Below are positions 34,271 to 49,800 of a stretch of 64,000 nt of DNA, piece by piece; position 1 is the stretch's first letter, and each line of letters starts with the position of its first letter. A model generated the notes under the pieces. The model made no database searches. It worked only from the letters and a program-made list of their open reading frames with translations, and was not told where the DNA came from. Source of the DNA: Meghimatium bilineatum (lineage: Eukaryota; Mollusca; Gastropoda; Stylommatophora; Philomycidae); NCBI GenBank assembly GCA_034231615.1, contig CM067311.1:19782173-19846172 (forward strand), read 5' to 3'. The translations under genes and the position numbers were made by a program.

Positions 34271-34934
34271 TAATACGTTAGAACTCGGTGTTTTCTGGCA
34301 TATTACTCACAAATTGGGTGTACTGCAGCTTACTACACCAGAATTTGTAGTCTGGACACACGCAATTGGTGTATTCCAGCTTACTACGTTAGAACTCGGT
34401 GTTTTCTGGCATATTACTGACAAATTGATTGTACTGAAGCTTACACTAGAATTGATTGTATTCTGGCCTATTACACATGACTTCGTTGTTTTGCAGCTTG
34501 ATACGTAAGAACACTGGCGTATTGCACACAAATTAGGTCTCTTGCTGTTTGGTACGTCAAAACTCAGTGTTCTGTGGAATATTACTCACAAATTAGGTGT
34601 ACTGCAGCTTACTACACCAGAATTTGTAGTCTGGACACACGCATTTGGTGTATTCCAGCTTACTACGTTAGAACTCGATGTTTTCTGGCATATTACTCAC
34701 AAATTGGGTGTACTGCAGCTTACTACACCAGAATTGGTAGTCTGGACACACGCAATTGGTGTATTCCAGCTTACTACGTTAGAACTCGGTGTTTTCTGGC
34801 ATATTACTCACAAATTCATTGTACTGAAGCTTACAACACTAGAATTGAGTGTATTCTGGCATATTACACATGACTTCGTTGTTTTGCAGCTTAATACGTA
34901 AGAACACTGGCGTATTGCACACAAATTAGGTCTC

Positions 34935-37900
34935 TTGCTGTTTGGTACGTCAAAACTCAGTGTTCTGTGGAATATTACTCACAAATTAGGTGTACTGCAG
35001 CTTACTACACCAGAATTTGTAGTCTGGACACACGCATTTGGTGTATTCCAGCTTACTACGTTAGAACTCGGTGTTTTCTGGCATATTACTCACAAATTGG
35101 GTGTACTGCAGCTTACTACACCAGAATTTGTAGTCTGGACACACGCATTTGGTGTATTCCAGCTTACTACGTTAGAACTCGGTGTTTTCTGGCATATTAC
35201 TCACAAATTGGGTGTACTGCAGCTTACTACACCAGAATTTGTAGTCTGGACACACGCATTTGGTGTATTCCAGCTTACTACGTTAGAACTCGGTGTTTTC
35301 TGGCATATTACTCACAAATTCATTGTACTGAAGCTTACTACACTAGAATTGAGTGTATTCTGGCCTATTATACATGATTCTGTTGTATTGCAGCATAATA
35401 CGTCAGAATACTGGCGTATTACACACAAATTAGGTCTTGCTGTTTAGTACGTCAAAACTCAGTGTTCTATGGCATATTACTCACAAATTGGGTGTACTGC
35501 AGCTTACTACACCAGAATTTGTAATCTGGACACACTCATTTGATGTATTCAAGCTTAATACGTAAGAACACTGGCGTATTGCACACAAATTAGGTCTCTT
35601 GCTGTTTAGTACGTCAAAACTTAGTGTTCTGTGGAATATTACTCACAAATTGGTGTACTGCAGCTTACTACACCAGAATTTGTAGTCTGGACACACGCAT
35701 TTGGTGTATTCCAGCTTACTACGTTAGAACTCGGTGTTTTCTGGCATATTACTGACAAATTCATTGTACTGAAGCTTACTACACTAGAATTGATTGTATT
35801 CTGGTCTATTACACATGACTTCGTTGTTTTGCAGATTGATACGTAAGAACACTGGCGTATTACACACAAATTAGGTCTTGCTGTTTAGTATGTCAAAAGT
35901 CAGTGTTCTATGGCATATTACTCAGAAATTGGGTGTACTGCAGCTTACTACACCAGAATTTGTAGTCTGGACACACGCATTTGGTGTATTCCAGCTTACT
36001 ACGTTAGAACTCGGTGTTTTCTGGCATATTACTGACAAATTCATTGTACTGAAGCTTACTACACTAGAATTGATTGTATTCTGGCCTATTACACATGACT
36101 TCGTTGTTTTGCAGATTGATACGTAAGAACACTGGCGTATTACACACAAATTAGGTCTTGCTGTTTAGTATGTCAAAAGTCAGTGTTCTATGGCATATTA
36201 CTCACAAATTGGGTGTACTGCAGCTTACTACACCAGAATTTGTAGTCTGGACACACGCATTTGGTGTATTCAAGCTTAATACGTTAGAACTCGGTGTTTT
36301 CTGGCATATTACTCACAAATTGGGTGTACTGCAGCTTACTACACCAGAATTTGTAGTCTGGACACACGCAATTGGTGTATTCCAGCTTACTACGTTAGAA
36401 CTCGGTGTTTTCTGGCATATTACTGACAAATTGATTGTACTGAAGCTTACACTAGAATTGATTGTATTCTGGCCTATTACACATAATTTCGTTGTTTTGC
36501 AGCTTGATACGTAAGAACACTGGCGTATTGCACACAAATTAGGTCTCTTGCTGTTTGGTACGTCAAAACTCAGTGTTCTGTGGAATATTACTCACAAATT
36601 AGGTGTACTGCAGCTTACTACACCAGAATTTGTAGTCTGGACACACGCATTTGGTGTATTCAAGCTTAATACGTTAGAACTCGGTGTTTTCTGGCATATT
36701 ACTCACAAATTGGGTGTACTGCAGCTTACTACACCAGAATGTGTAGTCTGGACACACGCAATTGGTGTATTCCAGATTACTACGTTAGAACTCGGTGTTT
36801 TCTGGCATATTACTCACAAATTCATTGTACTGAAGCTTACAACACTAGAATTGAGTGTATTCTGGCATATTACACATGACTTCGTTGTTTTGCAGCTTAA
36901 TACGTAAGAACACTGGCGTATTGCACACAAATTAGGTCTCTTGCTGTTTAGTACGTCAAAACTCAGTGTTCTGTGGAATATTACTCACAAATTGGGTGTA
37001 CTGCAGCTTACTACACCAGAATTTGTAGTCTGGACACACGCAATTGGTGTATTCCAGCTTACTACGTTAGAACTCGGTGTTTTCTGGCATATTACTCACA
37101 AATTGGGTGTACTGCAGCTTACTACACCAGAATTTGTAGTCTGGACACACGCAATTGGTGTATTCCAGCTTACTACGTTAGAACTCGGTGTTTTCTGGCA
37201 TATTACTGACAAATTGATTGTACTGAAGCTTACACTAGAATTGATTGTATTCTGGCCTATTACACATGACTTCGTTGTTTTGCAGCTTGATACGTAAGAA
37301 CACTGGCGTATTGCACACAAATTAGGTCTCTTGCTGTTTGGTACGTCAGAACTCAGTGTTCTGTGGAATATTACTCACAAATTAGGTGTACTGCAGCTTA
37401 CTACACCAGAATTTGTAGTCTGGACACACGCATTTGGTGTATTCCAGCTTACTACGTTAGAACTCGGTGTTTTCTGGCATATTACTCACAAATTGGGTGT
37501 ACTGCAGCTTACTACACCAGAATTTGTAGTCTGGACACACGCATTTGGTGTATTCCAGCTTACTACGTAAGAACTCGGTGTTTTCTGGCATATTACTCAC
37601 AAATTCATTGTACTGAAGCTTACTACACTAGAATTGAGTGTATTCTGGCCTATTATACATGATTCTGTTGTATTGCAGCATAATACGTCAGAATACTGGC
37701 GTATTACACACAAATTAGGTCTTGCTGTTTAGTACGTCAAAACTCAGTGTTCTATGGCATATTACTCACAAATTGGGTGTACTGCAGCTTACTACACCAG
37801 AATTTGTAGTCTGGACACACGCATTTGGTGTATTCAAGCTTAATATGTAAGAACACTGGCGTATTGCACACAAATTAGGTCTCTTGCTGTTTAGTACGTC

Positions 37901-40900
37901 AAAACTTAGTGTTCTGTGGAATATTACTCACAAATTGGTGTACTGCAGCTTACTACACCAGAATTTGTAGTCTGGACACACGCATTTGGTGTATTCAAGC
38001 TTAATACGTTAGAACTCGGTGTTTTCTGGCATATTACTCACAAATTGGGTGTACTGCAGCTTACTACACCAGAATGTGTAGTCTGGACACACGCAATTGG
38101 TGTATTCCAGCTTACTACGTTAGAACTCGGTGTTTTCTGGCATATTACTGACAAATTGATTGTACTGAAGCTTACACTAGAATTGATTGTATTCTGGCCT
38201 ATTACACATGACTTCGTTGTTTTGCAGCTTGATACGTAAGAACACTGGCGTATTGCACACAAATTAGGTCTCTTGCTGTTTGGTACGTCAAAACTCAGTG
38301 TTCTGTGGAATATTACTCACAAATTAGGTGTACTGCAGCTTACTACACCAGAATTTGTAGTCTGGACACACGCATTTGGTGTATTCCAGCTTACTACGTT
38401 AGAACTCGGTGTTTTCTGGCATATTACTCACAAATTGGGTGTACTGCAGCTTACTACACCAGAATTGGTAGTCTGGACACACGCAATTGGTGTATTCCAG
38501 CTTACTACGTTAGAACTCGGTGTTTTCTGGCATATTACTCACAAATTCATTGTACTGAAGCTTACAACACTAGAATTGAGTGTATTCTGGCATATTACAC
38601 ATGACTTCGTTGTTTTGCAGCTTAATACGTAAGAACACTGGCGTATTGCACACAAATTAGGTCTCTTGCTGTTTGGTACGTCAAAACTCAGTGTTCTGTG
38701 GAATATTACTCACAAATTAGGTGTACTGCAGCTTACTACACCAGAATTTGTAGTCTGGACACACGCATTTGGTGTATTCCAGCTTACTACGTTAGAACTC
38801 GGTGTTTTCTGGCATATTACTCACAAATTGGGTGTACTGCAGCTTACTACACCAGAATTTGTAGTCTGGACACACGCATTTGGTGTATTCCAGCTTACTA
38901 CGTTAGAACTCGGTGTTTTCTGGCATATTACTCACAAATTGGGTGTACTGCAGCTTACTACACCAGAATTTGTAGTCTGGACACACGCATTTGGTGTATT
39001 CCAGCTTACTACGTTAGAACTCGGTGTTTTCTGGCATATTACTCACAAATTCCTTGTACTGAAGCTTACTACACTAGAATTGATTGTATTCTGGCCTATT
39101 ACACATGACTTCGTTGTTTTGCAGATTGATACGTAAGAACACTGGCGTATTACACACAAATTAGGTCTTGCTGTTTAGTATGTCAAAAGTCAGTGTTCTA
39201 TGGCATATTACTCACAAATTGGGTGTACTGCAGCTTACTACACCAGAATTTGTAGTCTGGACACACGCATTTGGTGTATTCAAGCTTAATACGTTAGAAC
39301 TCGGTGTTTTCTGGCATATTACTCACAAATTGGGTGTACTGCAGCTTACTACACCAGAATTTGTAGTCTGGACACACGCAATTGGTGTATTCCAGCTTAC
39401 TACGTTAGAACTCGGTGTTTTCTGGCATATTACTGACAAATTGATTGTACTGAAGCTTACACTAGAATTGATTGTATTCTGGCCTATTACACATGACTTC
39501 GTTGTTTTGCAGCTTGATACGTAAGAACACTGGCGTATTGCACACAAATTAGGTCTCTTGCTGTTTGGTACGTCAAAACTCAGTGTTCTGTGGAATATTA
39601 CTCACAAATTAGGTGTACTGCAGCTTACTACACCAGAATTTGTAGTCTGGACACACGCATTTGGTGTATTCCAGCTTACTACGTTAGAACTCGGTGTTTT
39701 CTGGCATATTACTCACAAATTCATTGTACTGAAGCTTACAACACTAGAATTGAGTGTATTCTGGCATATTACACATGACTTCGTTGTTTTGCAGCTTAAT
39801 ACGTAAGAACACTGGCGTATTGCACACAAATTAGGTCTCTTGCTGTTTGGTACGTCAAAACTCAGTGTTCTGTGGAATATTACTCACAAATTAGGTGTAC
39901 TGCAGCTTACTACACCAGAATTTGTAGTCTGGACACACGCATTTGGTGTATTCCAGCTTACTACGTTAGAACTCGGTGTTTTCTGGCATATTACTCACAA
40001 ATTGGGTGTACTGCAGCTTACTACACCAGAATTTGTAGTCTGGACACACGCATTTGGTGTATTCCAGCTTACTACGTTAGAACTCGGTGTTTTCTGGCAT
40101 ATTACTCACAAATTGGGTGTACTGCAGCTTACTACACCAGAATTTGTAGTCTGGACACACGCATTTGGTGTATTCCAGCTTACTACGTTAGAACTCGGTG
40201 TTTTCTGGCATATTACTCACAAATTGATTGTACTGAAGCTTACTACACTAGAATTGAGTGTATTCTGGCCTATTATACATGATTCTGTTGTATTGCAGCA
40301 TAATACGTCAGAATACTGGCGTATTACACACAAATTAGGTCTTGCTGTTTAGTACGTCAAAACTCAGTGTTCTATGGCATATTACTCACAAATTGGGTGT
40401 ACTGCAGCTTACTACACCAGAATTTGTAGTCTGGACACACGCATTTGGTGTATTCAAGCTTAATACGTAAGAACACTGGCGTATTGCACACAAATTAGGT
40501 CTCTTGCTGTTTAGTACGTCAAAACTTAGTGTTCTGTGGAATATTACTCACAAATTGGTGTACTGCAGCTTACTACACCAGAATTTGTAGTCTGGACACA
40601 CGCATTTGGTGTATTCCAGCTTACTACGTTAGATTTCGGTGTTTTCTGGCATATTACTGACAAATTCATTGTACTGAAGCTTACTACACTAGAATTGATT
40701 GTATTCTGGTCTATTACACATGACTTCGTTGTTTTGCAGATTGATACGTAAGAACACTGGCGTATTACACACAAATTAGGTCTTGCTGTTTAGTATGTCA
40801 AAAGTCAGTGTTCTATGGCATATTACTCACAAATTGGGTGTACTGCAGCTTACTACACCAGAATTTGTAGTCTGGACACACGCATTTGGTGTATTCCAGC

Positions 40901-43900
40901 TACTACGTTAGAACTCGGTGTTTTCTGGCATATTACTGACAAATTCATTGTACTGAAGCTTACTACACTAGAATTGATTGTATTCTGGCCTATTACACAT
41001 GACTTCGTTGTTTTGCAGATTGATACGTAAGAACACTGGCGTATTACACACAAATTAGGTCTTGCTGTTTAGTATGTCAAAAGTCAGTGTTCTATGGCAT
41101 ATTACTCACAAATTGGGTGTACTGCAGCTTACTACACCAGAATTTGTAGTCTGGACACACGCATTTGGTGTATTCAAGCTTAATACGTTAGAACTCGGTG
41201 TTTTCTGGCATATTACTCACAAATTGGGTGTACTGCAGCTTACTACACCAGAATTTGTAGTCTGGACACACGCAATTGGTGTATTCCAGCTTACTACGTT
41301 AGAACTCGGTGTTTTCTGGCATATTACTGACAAATTGATTGTACTGAAGCTTACACTAGAATTGATTGTATTCTGGCCTATTACACATAATTTCGTTGTT
41401 TTGCAGCTTGATACGTAAGAACACTGGCGTATTGCACACAAATTAGGTCTCTTGCTGTTTGGTACGTCAAAACTCAGTGTTCTGTGGAATATTACTCACA
41501 AATTAGGTGTACTGCAGCTTACTACACCAGAATTTGTAGTCTGGACACACGCATTTGGTGTATTCAAGCTTAATACGTTAGAACTCGGTGTTTTCTGGCA
41601 TATTACTCACAAATTGGGTGTAATGCAGCTTACTACACCAGAATGTGTAGTCTGGACACACGCAATTGGTGTATTCCAGATTACTACGTTAGAACTCGGT
41701 GTTTTCTGGCATATTACTCACAAATTCATTGTACTGAAGCTTGCAACACTAGAATTGAGTGTATTCTGGCATATTACACATGACTTCGTTGTTTTGCAGC
41801 TTAATACGTAAGAACACTGGCGTATTGCACACAAATTAGGTCTCTTGCTGTTTAGTACGTCAAAACTCAGTGTTCTGTGGAATATTACTCACAAATTGGG
41901 TGTACTGCAGCTTACTACACCAGAATTTGTAGTCTGGACACACGCAATTGGTGTATTCCAGCTTACTACGTTAGAACTCGGTGTTTTCTGGCATATTACT
42001 CACAAATTGGGTGTACTGCAGCTTACTACACCAGAATTTGTAGTCTGGACACACGCATTTGGTGTATTCCAGCTTACTACGTTAGAACTCGGTGTTTTCT
42101 GGCATATTACTCACAAATTGGATGTACTGCAGCTTACTACACCAGAATTTGTAGTCTGGACACACGCATTTGGTGTATTCCAGCTTACTACGTAAGAACT
42201 CGGTGTTTTCTGGCATATTACTCACAAATTCATTGTACTGAAGCTTACTACACTAGAATTGAGTGTATTCTGGCCTATTATACATGATTCTGTTGTATTG
42301 CAGCATAATACGTCAGAATACTGGCGTATTACACACAAATTAGGTCTTGCTGTTTAGTACGTCAAAACTCAGTGTTCTATGGCATATTACTCACAAATTG
42401 GGTGTACTGCAGCTTACTACACCAGAATTTGTAGTCTGGACACACGCATTTGGTGTATTCAAGCTTAATATGTAAGAACACTGGCGTATTGCACACAAAT
42501 TAGGTCTCTTGCTGTTTAGTACGTCAAAACTTAGTGTTCTGTGGAATATTACTCACAAATTGGTGTACTGCAGCTTACTACACCAGAATTTGTAGTCTGG
42601 ACACACGCATTTGGTGTATTCCAGCTTACTACGTTAGAACTCGGTGTTTTCTGGCATATTACTGACAAATTCATTGTACTGAAGCTTACTACACTAGAAT
42701 TGATTGTATTCTGGCCTATTACACATGACTTCGTTGTTTTGCAGATTGATACGTAAGAACACTGGCGTATTACACACAAATTAGGTCTTGCTGTTTAGTA
42801 TGTCAAAAGTCAGTGTTCTATGGCATATTACTCACAAATTGGGTGTACTGCAGCTTACTACACCAGAATTTGTAGTCTGGACACACGCATTTGGTGTATT
42901 CAAGCTTAATACGTTAGAACTCGGTGTTTTCTGGCATATTACTCACAAATTGGGTGTACTGCAGCTTACTACACCAGAATGTGTAGTCTGGACACACGCA
43001 ATTGGTGTATTCCAGCTTACTACGTTAGAACTCGGTGTTTTCTGGCATATTACTGACAAATTGATTGTACTGAAGCTTACACTAGAATTGATTGTATTCT
43101 GGCCTATTACACATGACTTCGTTGTTTTGCAGCTTGATACGTAAGAACACTGGCGTATTGCACACAAATTAGGTCTCTTGCTGTTTGGTACGTCAAAACT
43201 CAGTGTTCTGTGGAATATTACTCACAAATTAGGTGTACTGCAGCTTACTACACCAGAATTTGTAGTCTGGACACACGCATTTGGTGTATTCCAGCTTACT
43301 ACGTTAGAACTCGGTGTTTTCTGGCATATTACTCACAAATTGGGTGTACTGCAGCTTACTACACCAGAATTGGTAGTCTGGACACACGCAATTGGTGTAT
43401 TCCAGCTTACTACGTTAGAACTCGGTGTTTTCTGGCATATTACTCACAAATTCATTGTACTGAAGCTTACAACACTAGAATTGAGTGTATTCTGGCATAT
43501 TACACATGACTTCGTTGTTTTGCAGCTTAATACGTAAGAACACTGGCGTATTGCACACAAATTAGGTCTCTTGCTGTTTGGTACGTCAAAACTCAGTGTT
43601 CTGTGGAATATTACTCACAAATTAGGTGTACTGCAGCTTACTACACCAGAATTTGTAGTCTGGACACACGCATTTGGTGTATTCCAGCTTACTACGTTAG
43701 AACTCGGTGTTTTCTGGCATATTACTCACAAATTGGGTGTACTGCAGCTTACTACACCAGAATTTGTAGTCTGGACACACGCATTTGGTGTATTCCAGCT
43801 TACTACGTTAGAACTCGGTATTTTCTGGCATATTACTCACAAATTGGGTGTACTGCAGCTTACTACACCAGAATTTGTAGTCTGGACACACGCATTTGGT

Positions 43901-44744
43901 GTATTCCAGCTTACTACGTTAGAACTCGGTGTTTTCTGGCATATTACTCACAAATTCATTGTACTGAAGCTTACTACACTAGAATTGAGTGTATTCTGGC
44001 CTATTATACATGATTCTGTTGTATTGCAGCATAATACGTCAGAATACTGGCGTATTACACACAAATTAGGTCTTGCTGTTTAGTACGTCAAAACTCAGTG
44101 TTCTATGGCATATTACTCACAAATTGGGTGTACTGCAGCTTACTACACCAGAATTTGTAGTCTGGACACACGCATTTGGTGTATTCAAGCTTAATACGTA
44201 AGAACACTGGCGTATTGCACACAAATTAGGTCTCTTGCTGTTTAGTACGTCAAAACTTAGTGTTCTGTGGAATATTACTCACAAATTTGTGTACTGCAGC
44301 TTACTACACCAGAATTTGTAGTCTGGACACACGCATTTGGTGTATTCCAGCTTACTACGTTAGAACTCGGTGTTTTCTGGCATATTACTGACAAATTCAT
44401 TGTACTGAAGCTTACTACACTAGAATTGATTGTATTCTGGTCTATTACACATGACTTCGTTGTTTTGCAGATTGATACGTAAGAACACTGGCGTATTACA
44501 CACAAATTAGGTCTTGCTGTTTAGTATGTCAAAAGTCAGTGTTCTATGGCATATTACTCACAAATTGGGTGTACTGCAGCTTACTACACCAGAATTTGTA
44601 GTCTGGACACACGCATTTGGTGTATTCCAGCTTACTACGTTAGAACTCGGTGTTTTCTGGCATATTACTGACAAATTCATTGTACTGAAGCTTACTACAC
44701 TAGAATTGATTGTATTCTGGCCTATTACACATGACTTCGTTGTT
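34935..44744 (+). repeat. 4,905 bp higher-order repeat (two copies)
   Basis: Blocks at 34935, 35631, 38273 and 38666 recur at 39840, 40536, 43178 and 43571, an offset of 4,905. Between them a one-base deletion (CCAGCTACTACG near 40898) shifts the offset to 4,904, and blocks near 37.3 and 42.5 kb differ in number. So these are two copies of the same large repeat with local block gain and loss. Confidence 0.8.
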
Positions 44745-46800
44745 TTGCAGATTGATACGTAAGAACACTGGCGTATTACACACAAATTAGGTCTTGCTGT
44801 TTAGTATGTCAAAAGTCAGTGTTCTATGGCATATTACTCACAAATTGGGTGTACTGCAGCTTACTGCACCAGAATTTGTAGTCTGGACACACGCATTTGG
44901 TGTATTCAAGCTTAATACGTTAGAACTCGGTGTTTTCTGGCATATTACTCACAAATTGGGTGTACTGCAGCTTACTACACCAGAATTTGTAGTCTGGACA
45001 CACGCAATTGGTGTATTCCAGCTTACTACGTTAGAACTCGGTGTTTTCTAGCATATTACTGACAAATTGATTGTACTGAAGCTTACACTAGAATTGATTG
45101 TATTCTGGCCTATTACACATAATTTCGTTGTTTTGCAGCTTGATACGTAAGAACACTGGCGTATTGCACAAAAATTAGGTCTCTTGCTGTTTGGTACGTC
45201 AAAACTCAGTGTTCTGTGGAATATTACTCACAAATTAGGTGTACTGCAGCTTACTACACCAGAATTTGTAGTCTGGACACACGCATTTGGTGTATTCCAG
45301 CTTACTACGTTAGAACTCGGTGTTTTCTGGCATATTACTCACAAATTGGGTGTACTGCAGCTTACTACACCAGAATTGGTAGTCTGGACACACGCAATTG
45401 GTGTATTCCAGCTTACTACGTTAGAACTCGGTGTTTTCTGGCATATTACTCACAAATTCATTGTACTGAAGCTTACAACACTAGAATTGAGTGTATTCTG
45501 GCATATTACACATGACTTCGTTGTTTTGCAGCTTAATACGTAAGAACACTGGCGTATTGCACACAAATTAGGTCTCTTGCTGTTTGGTACGTCAAAACTC
45601 AGTGTTCTGTGGAATATTACTCACAAATTAGGTGTACTGCAGCTTACTACACCAGAATTTGTAGTCTGGACACACGCATTTGGTGTATTCCAGCTTACTA
45701 CGTTAGAACTCGGTGTTTTCTGGCATATTACTCACAAATTGGGTGTACTGCAGCTTACTACACCAGAATTTGTAGTCTGGACACACGCATTTGGTGTATT
45801 CCAGCTTACTACGTTAGAACTCGGTGTTTTCTGGCATATTACTCACAAATTGGGTGTACTGCAGCTTACTACACCAGAATTTGTAGTCTGGACACACGCA
45901 TTTGGTGTATTCCAGCTTACTACGTTAGAACTCGGTGTTTTCTGGCATATTACTCACAAATTCATTGTACTGAAGCTTACTACACTAGAATTGAGTGTAT
46001 TCTGGCCTATTATACATGATTCTGTTGTATTGCAGCATAATACGTCAGAATACTGGCGTATTACACACAAATTAGGTCTTGCTGTTTAGTACGTCAAAAC
46101 TGAGTGTTCTATGGCATATTACTCACAAATTGGGTGTACTGCAGCTTACTACACCAGAATTTGTAGTCTGGACACACGCATTTGGTGTATTCAAGCTTAA
46201 TACGTAAGACCACTGGCGTATTGCACACAAATTAGGTCTCTTGCTGTTTAGTACGTCAAAACTTAGTGTTCTGTGGAATATTACTCACAAATTGGTGTAC
46301 TGCAGCTTACTACACCAGAATTTGTAGTCTGGACACACGCATTTGGTGTATTCCAGCTTACTACGTTAGAACTCGGTGTTTTCTGGCATATTACTGACAA
46401 ATTCATTGTACTGAAGCTTACTACACTAGAATTGATTGTATTCTGGCCTATTACACATGACTTCGTTGTTTTGCAGATTGATACGTAAGAACACTGGCGT
46501 ATTACACACAAATTAGGTCTTGCTGTTTAGTATGTCAAAAGTCAGTGTTCTATGGCATATTACTCACAAATTGGGTGTACTGCAGCTTACTACACCAGAA
46601 TTTGTAGTCTGGACACACGCATTTGGTGTATTCAAGCTTAATACGTTAGAACTCGGTGTTTTCTGGCATATTACTCACAAATTGGGTGTACTGCAGCTTA
46701 CTACACCAGAATGTGTAGTCTGGACACACGCAATTGGTGTATTCCAGATTACTACGTTAGAACTCGTTGTTTTCTGGCATATTACTCACAAATTCATTGT
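43571..46800 (+). repeat. Segment repeated at 2,006 bp offset
   Basis: Blocks at 43571, 44267 and 44514 recur at 45577, 46273 and 46520, all at an offset of 2,006. This overlaps the end of the 4,905 bp repeat, showing that a later duplication was laid over an earlier one. Confidence 0.75.
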
Positions 46801-49800
46801 ACTGAAGCTTACAACACTAGAATTGAGTGTATTCTGGCATATTACACATGACTTCGTTGTTTTGCAGCTTAATACGTAAGAACACTGGCGTATTGCACAC
46901 AAATTAGGTCTCTTGCTGTTTAGTACGTCAAAACTCAGTGTTCTGTGGAATATTACTCACAAATTGGGTGTACTGCAGCTTACTACACCAGAATTTGTAG
47001 TCTGGACACACGCAATTGGTGTATTCCAGCTTACTACGTTAGAACTCGGTGTTTTCTGGCATATTACTCACAAATTGGGTGTACTGCAGCTTACTACACC
47101 AGAATTTGTAGTCTGGACACACGCAATTGGTGTATTCCAGCTTACTACGTTAGAACTCGGTGTTTTCTGGCATATTACTGACAAATTGATTGTACTGAAG
47201 CTTACACTAGAATTGATTGTATTCTGGCCTATTACACATGACTTCGTTGTTTTGCAGCTTGATACTTAAGAACACTGGCGTATTGCACACAAATTAGGTC
47301 TCTTGCTGTTTGGTACGTCAGAACTCAGTGTTCTGTGGAATATTACTCACAAATTAGGTGTACTGCAGCTTACTACACCAGAATTTGTAGTCTGGACACA
47401 CGCATTTGGTGTATTCCAGCTTACTACGTTAGAACTCGGTGTTTTCTGGCATATTACTCACAAATTGGGTGTACTGCAGCTTACTACACCAGAATTTGTA
47501 GTCTGGACACACGCAATTGGTGTATTCCAGCTTACTACGTTAGAACTCGGTGTTTTCTGGCATATTACTCACAAATTCATTGTACTGAAGCTTACAACAC
47601 TAGAATTGAGTGTATTCTGGCATATTACACATGACTTCGTTGTTTTGCAGCTTAATACGTAAGAACACTGGCGTATTGCACACAAATTAGGTCTCTTGCT
47701 GTTTAGTACGTCAAAACTCAGTGTTCTGTGGAATATTACTCACAAATTGGGTGTACTGCAGCTTACTACACCAGAATTTGTAGTCTGGACACACGCATTT
47801 GGTGTATTCCAGCTTACTACGTTAGAACTCGGTGTTTTCTGGCATATTACTCACAAATTGGGTGTACTGCAGCTTACTACACCAGAATTTGTAGTCTGGA
47901 CACACGCATTTGGTGTATTCCAGCTTACTACGTTAGAACTCGGTGTTTTCTGGCATATTACTCACAAATTCATTGTACTGAAGCTTACTACACTAGAATT
48001 GAGTGTATTCTGGCCTATTATACATGATTCTGTTGTATTGCAGCATAATACGTCAGAATACTGGCGTATTACACACAAATTAGGTCTTGCTGTTTAGTAC
48101 GTCAAAACTCAGTGTTCTATGGCATATTACTCACAAATTGGGTGTACTGCAGCTTACTACACCAGAATTTGTAGTCTGGACACACGCATTTGGTGTATTC
48201 AAGCTTAATACGTAAGAACACTGGCGTATTGCACACAAATTAGGTCTCTTGCTGTTTAGTACGTCAAAACTTAGTGTTCTGTGGAATATTACTCACAAAT
48301 TGGTGTACTGCAGCTTACTACACCAGAATTTGTAGTCTGGACACACGCATTTGGTGTATTCCAGCTTACTACGTTAGAACTCGGTGTTTTCTGGCATATT
48401 ACTGACAAATTCATTGTACTGAAGCTTACTACACTAGAATTGATTGTATTCTGGCCTATTACACATGACTTCGTTGTTTTGCAGATTGATACGTAAGAAC
48501 ACTGGCGTATTACACACAAATTAGGTCTTGCTGTTTAGTATGTCAAAAGTCAGTGTTCTATGGCATATTACTCACACATTGGGTGTACTGCAGCTTACTA
48601 CACCAGAATTTGTAGTCTGGACACACGCATTTGGTGTATTCAAGCTTAATACGTTAGAACTCGGTGTTTTCTGGCATATCACTCACAAATTGGGTGTACT
48701 GCAGCTTACTACACCAGAATGTGTAGTCTGGACACACGCAATTGGTGTATTCCAGCTTACTACGTTAGAACTCGGTGTTTTCTGGCATATTACTCACAAA
48801 TTCATTGTACTGAAGCTTACAACACTAGAATTGAGTGTATTCTGGCATATTACACATGACTTCGTTGTTTTGCAGCTTAATACGTAAGAACACTGGCATA
48901 TTGCACATAAATTAGGTCTCTTGCTGTTTAGTACGTCAAAACTCAGTGTTCTGTGGAATATTACTCACAAATTGGGTGTACTGCAGCTTACTACACCAGA
49001 ATTTGTAGTCTGGACACACGCATTTGGTGTATTCCAGCTTACTACGTTAGAACTCGGTGTTTTCTGGTATATTACTCACAAATTGGGTGTACTGCAGCTT
49101 ACTACACCAGAATTTGTAGTCTGGACACACGCAATTGGTGTATTCCAGCTTACTACGTTAGAACTCGGAGTTTTCTGGCATATTACTCACAAATTCATTG
49201 TACTGCAGCTTACAACACTAGAATTGAGTGTATTCTGGCATATTACACATGACTTCGTTGTTTTGCAGCTTAATACGTAAGAACACTGGCGTATTGCACA
49301 CAAATTAGGTCTCTTGCTGTTTAGTACGTCAAAACTCAGTGTTCTGTGGAATATTACTCACAAATTGGGTGTACTGCAGCTTACTACACCAGAATTTGTA
49401 GTCTGGACACACGCATTTGGTGTATTCCAGCTTACTACGTTAGAACTGGGAGTTTTCTGGCATATTACTCACAAATTCATTGTACTGCAGCTTACTACAC
49501 CAGAATTTGTAGTCTGGACACACGCATTTGGTGTATTCCAGCTTACTACGTTAGAACTCGGTGTTTTCTGGCATATTACTCACAAATTCATTGTACTGAA
49601 GCTTACTACACTAGAATTGAGTGTATTCTGGACTATTATACATGATTCTGTTGTATTGCAGCATAATACGTCAGAATACTGCCGTATTACACACAAATTA
49701 GGTCTTGCTGTTTAGTATGTCAAAAGTCAGTGTTCTATGGCATATTTCTCACAAATTGGGTGTACTGCAGCTTACTACACCAGAATTTGTAGTCTGGACA

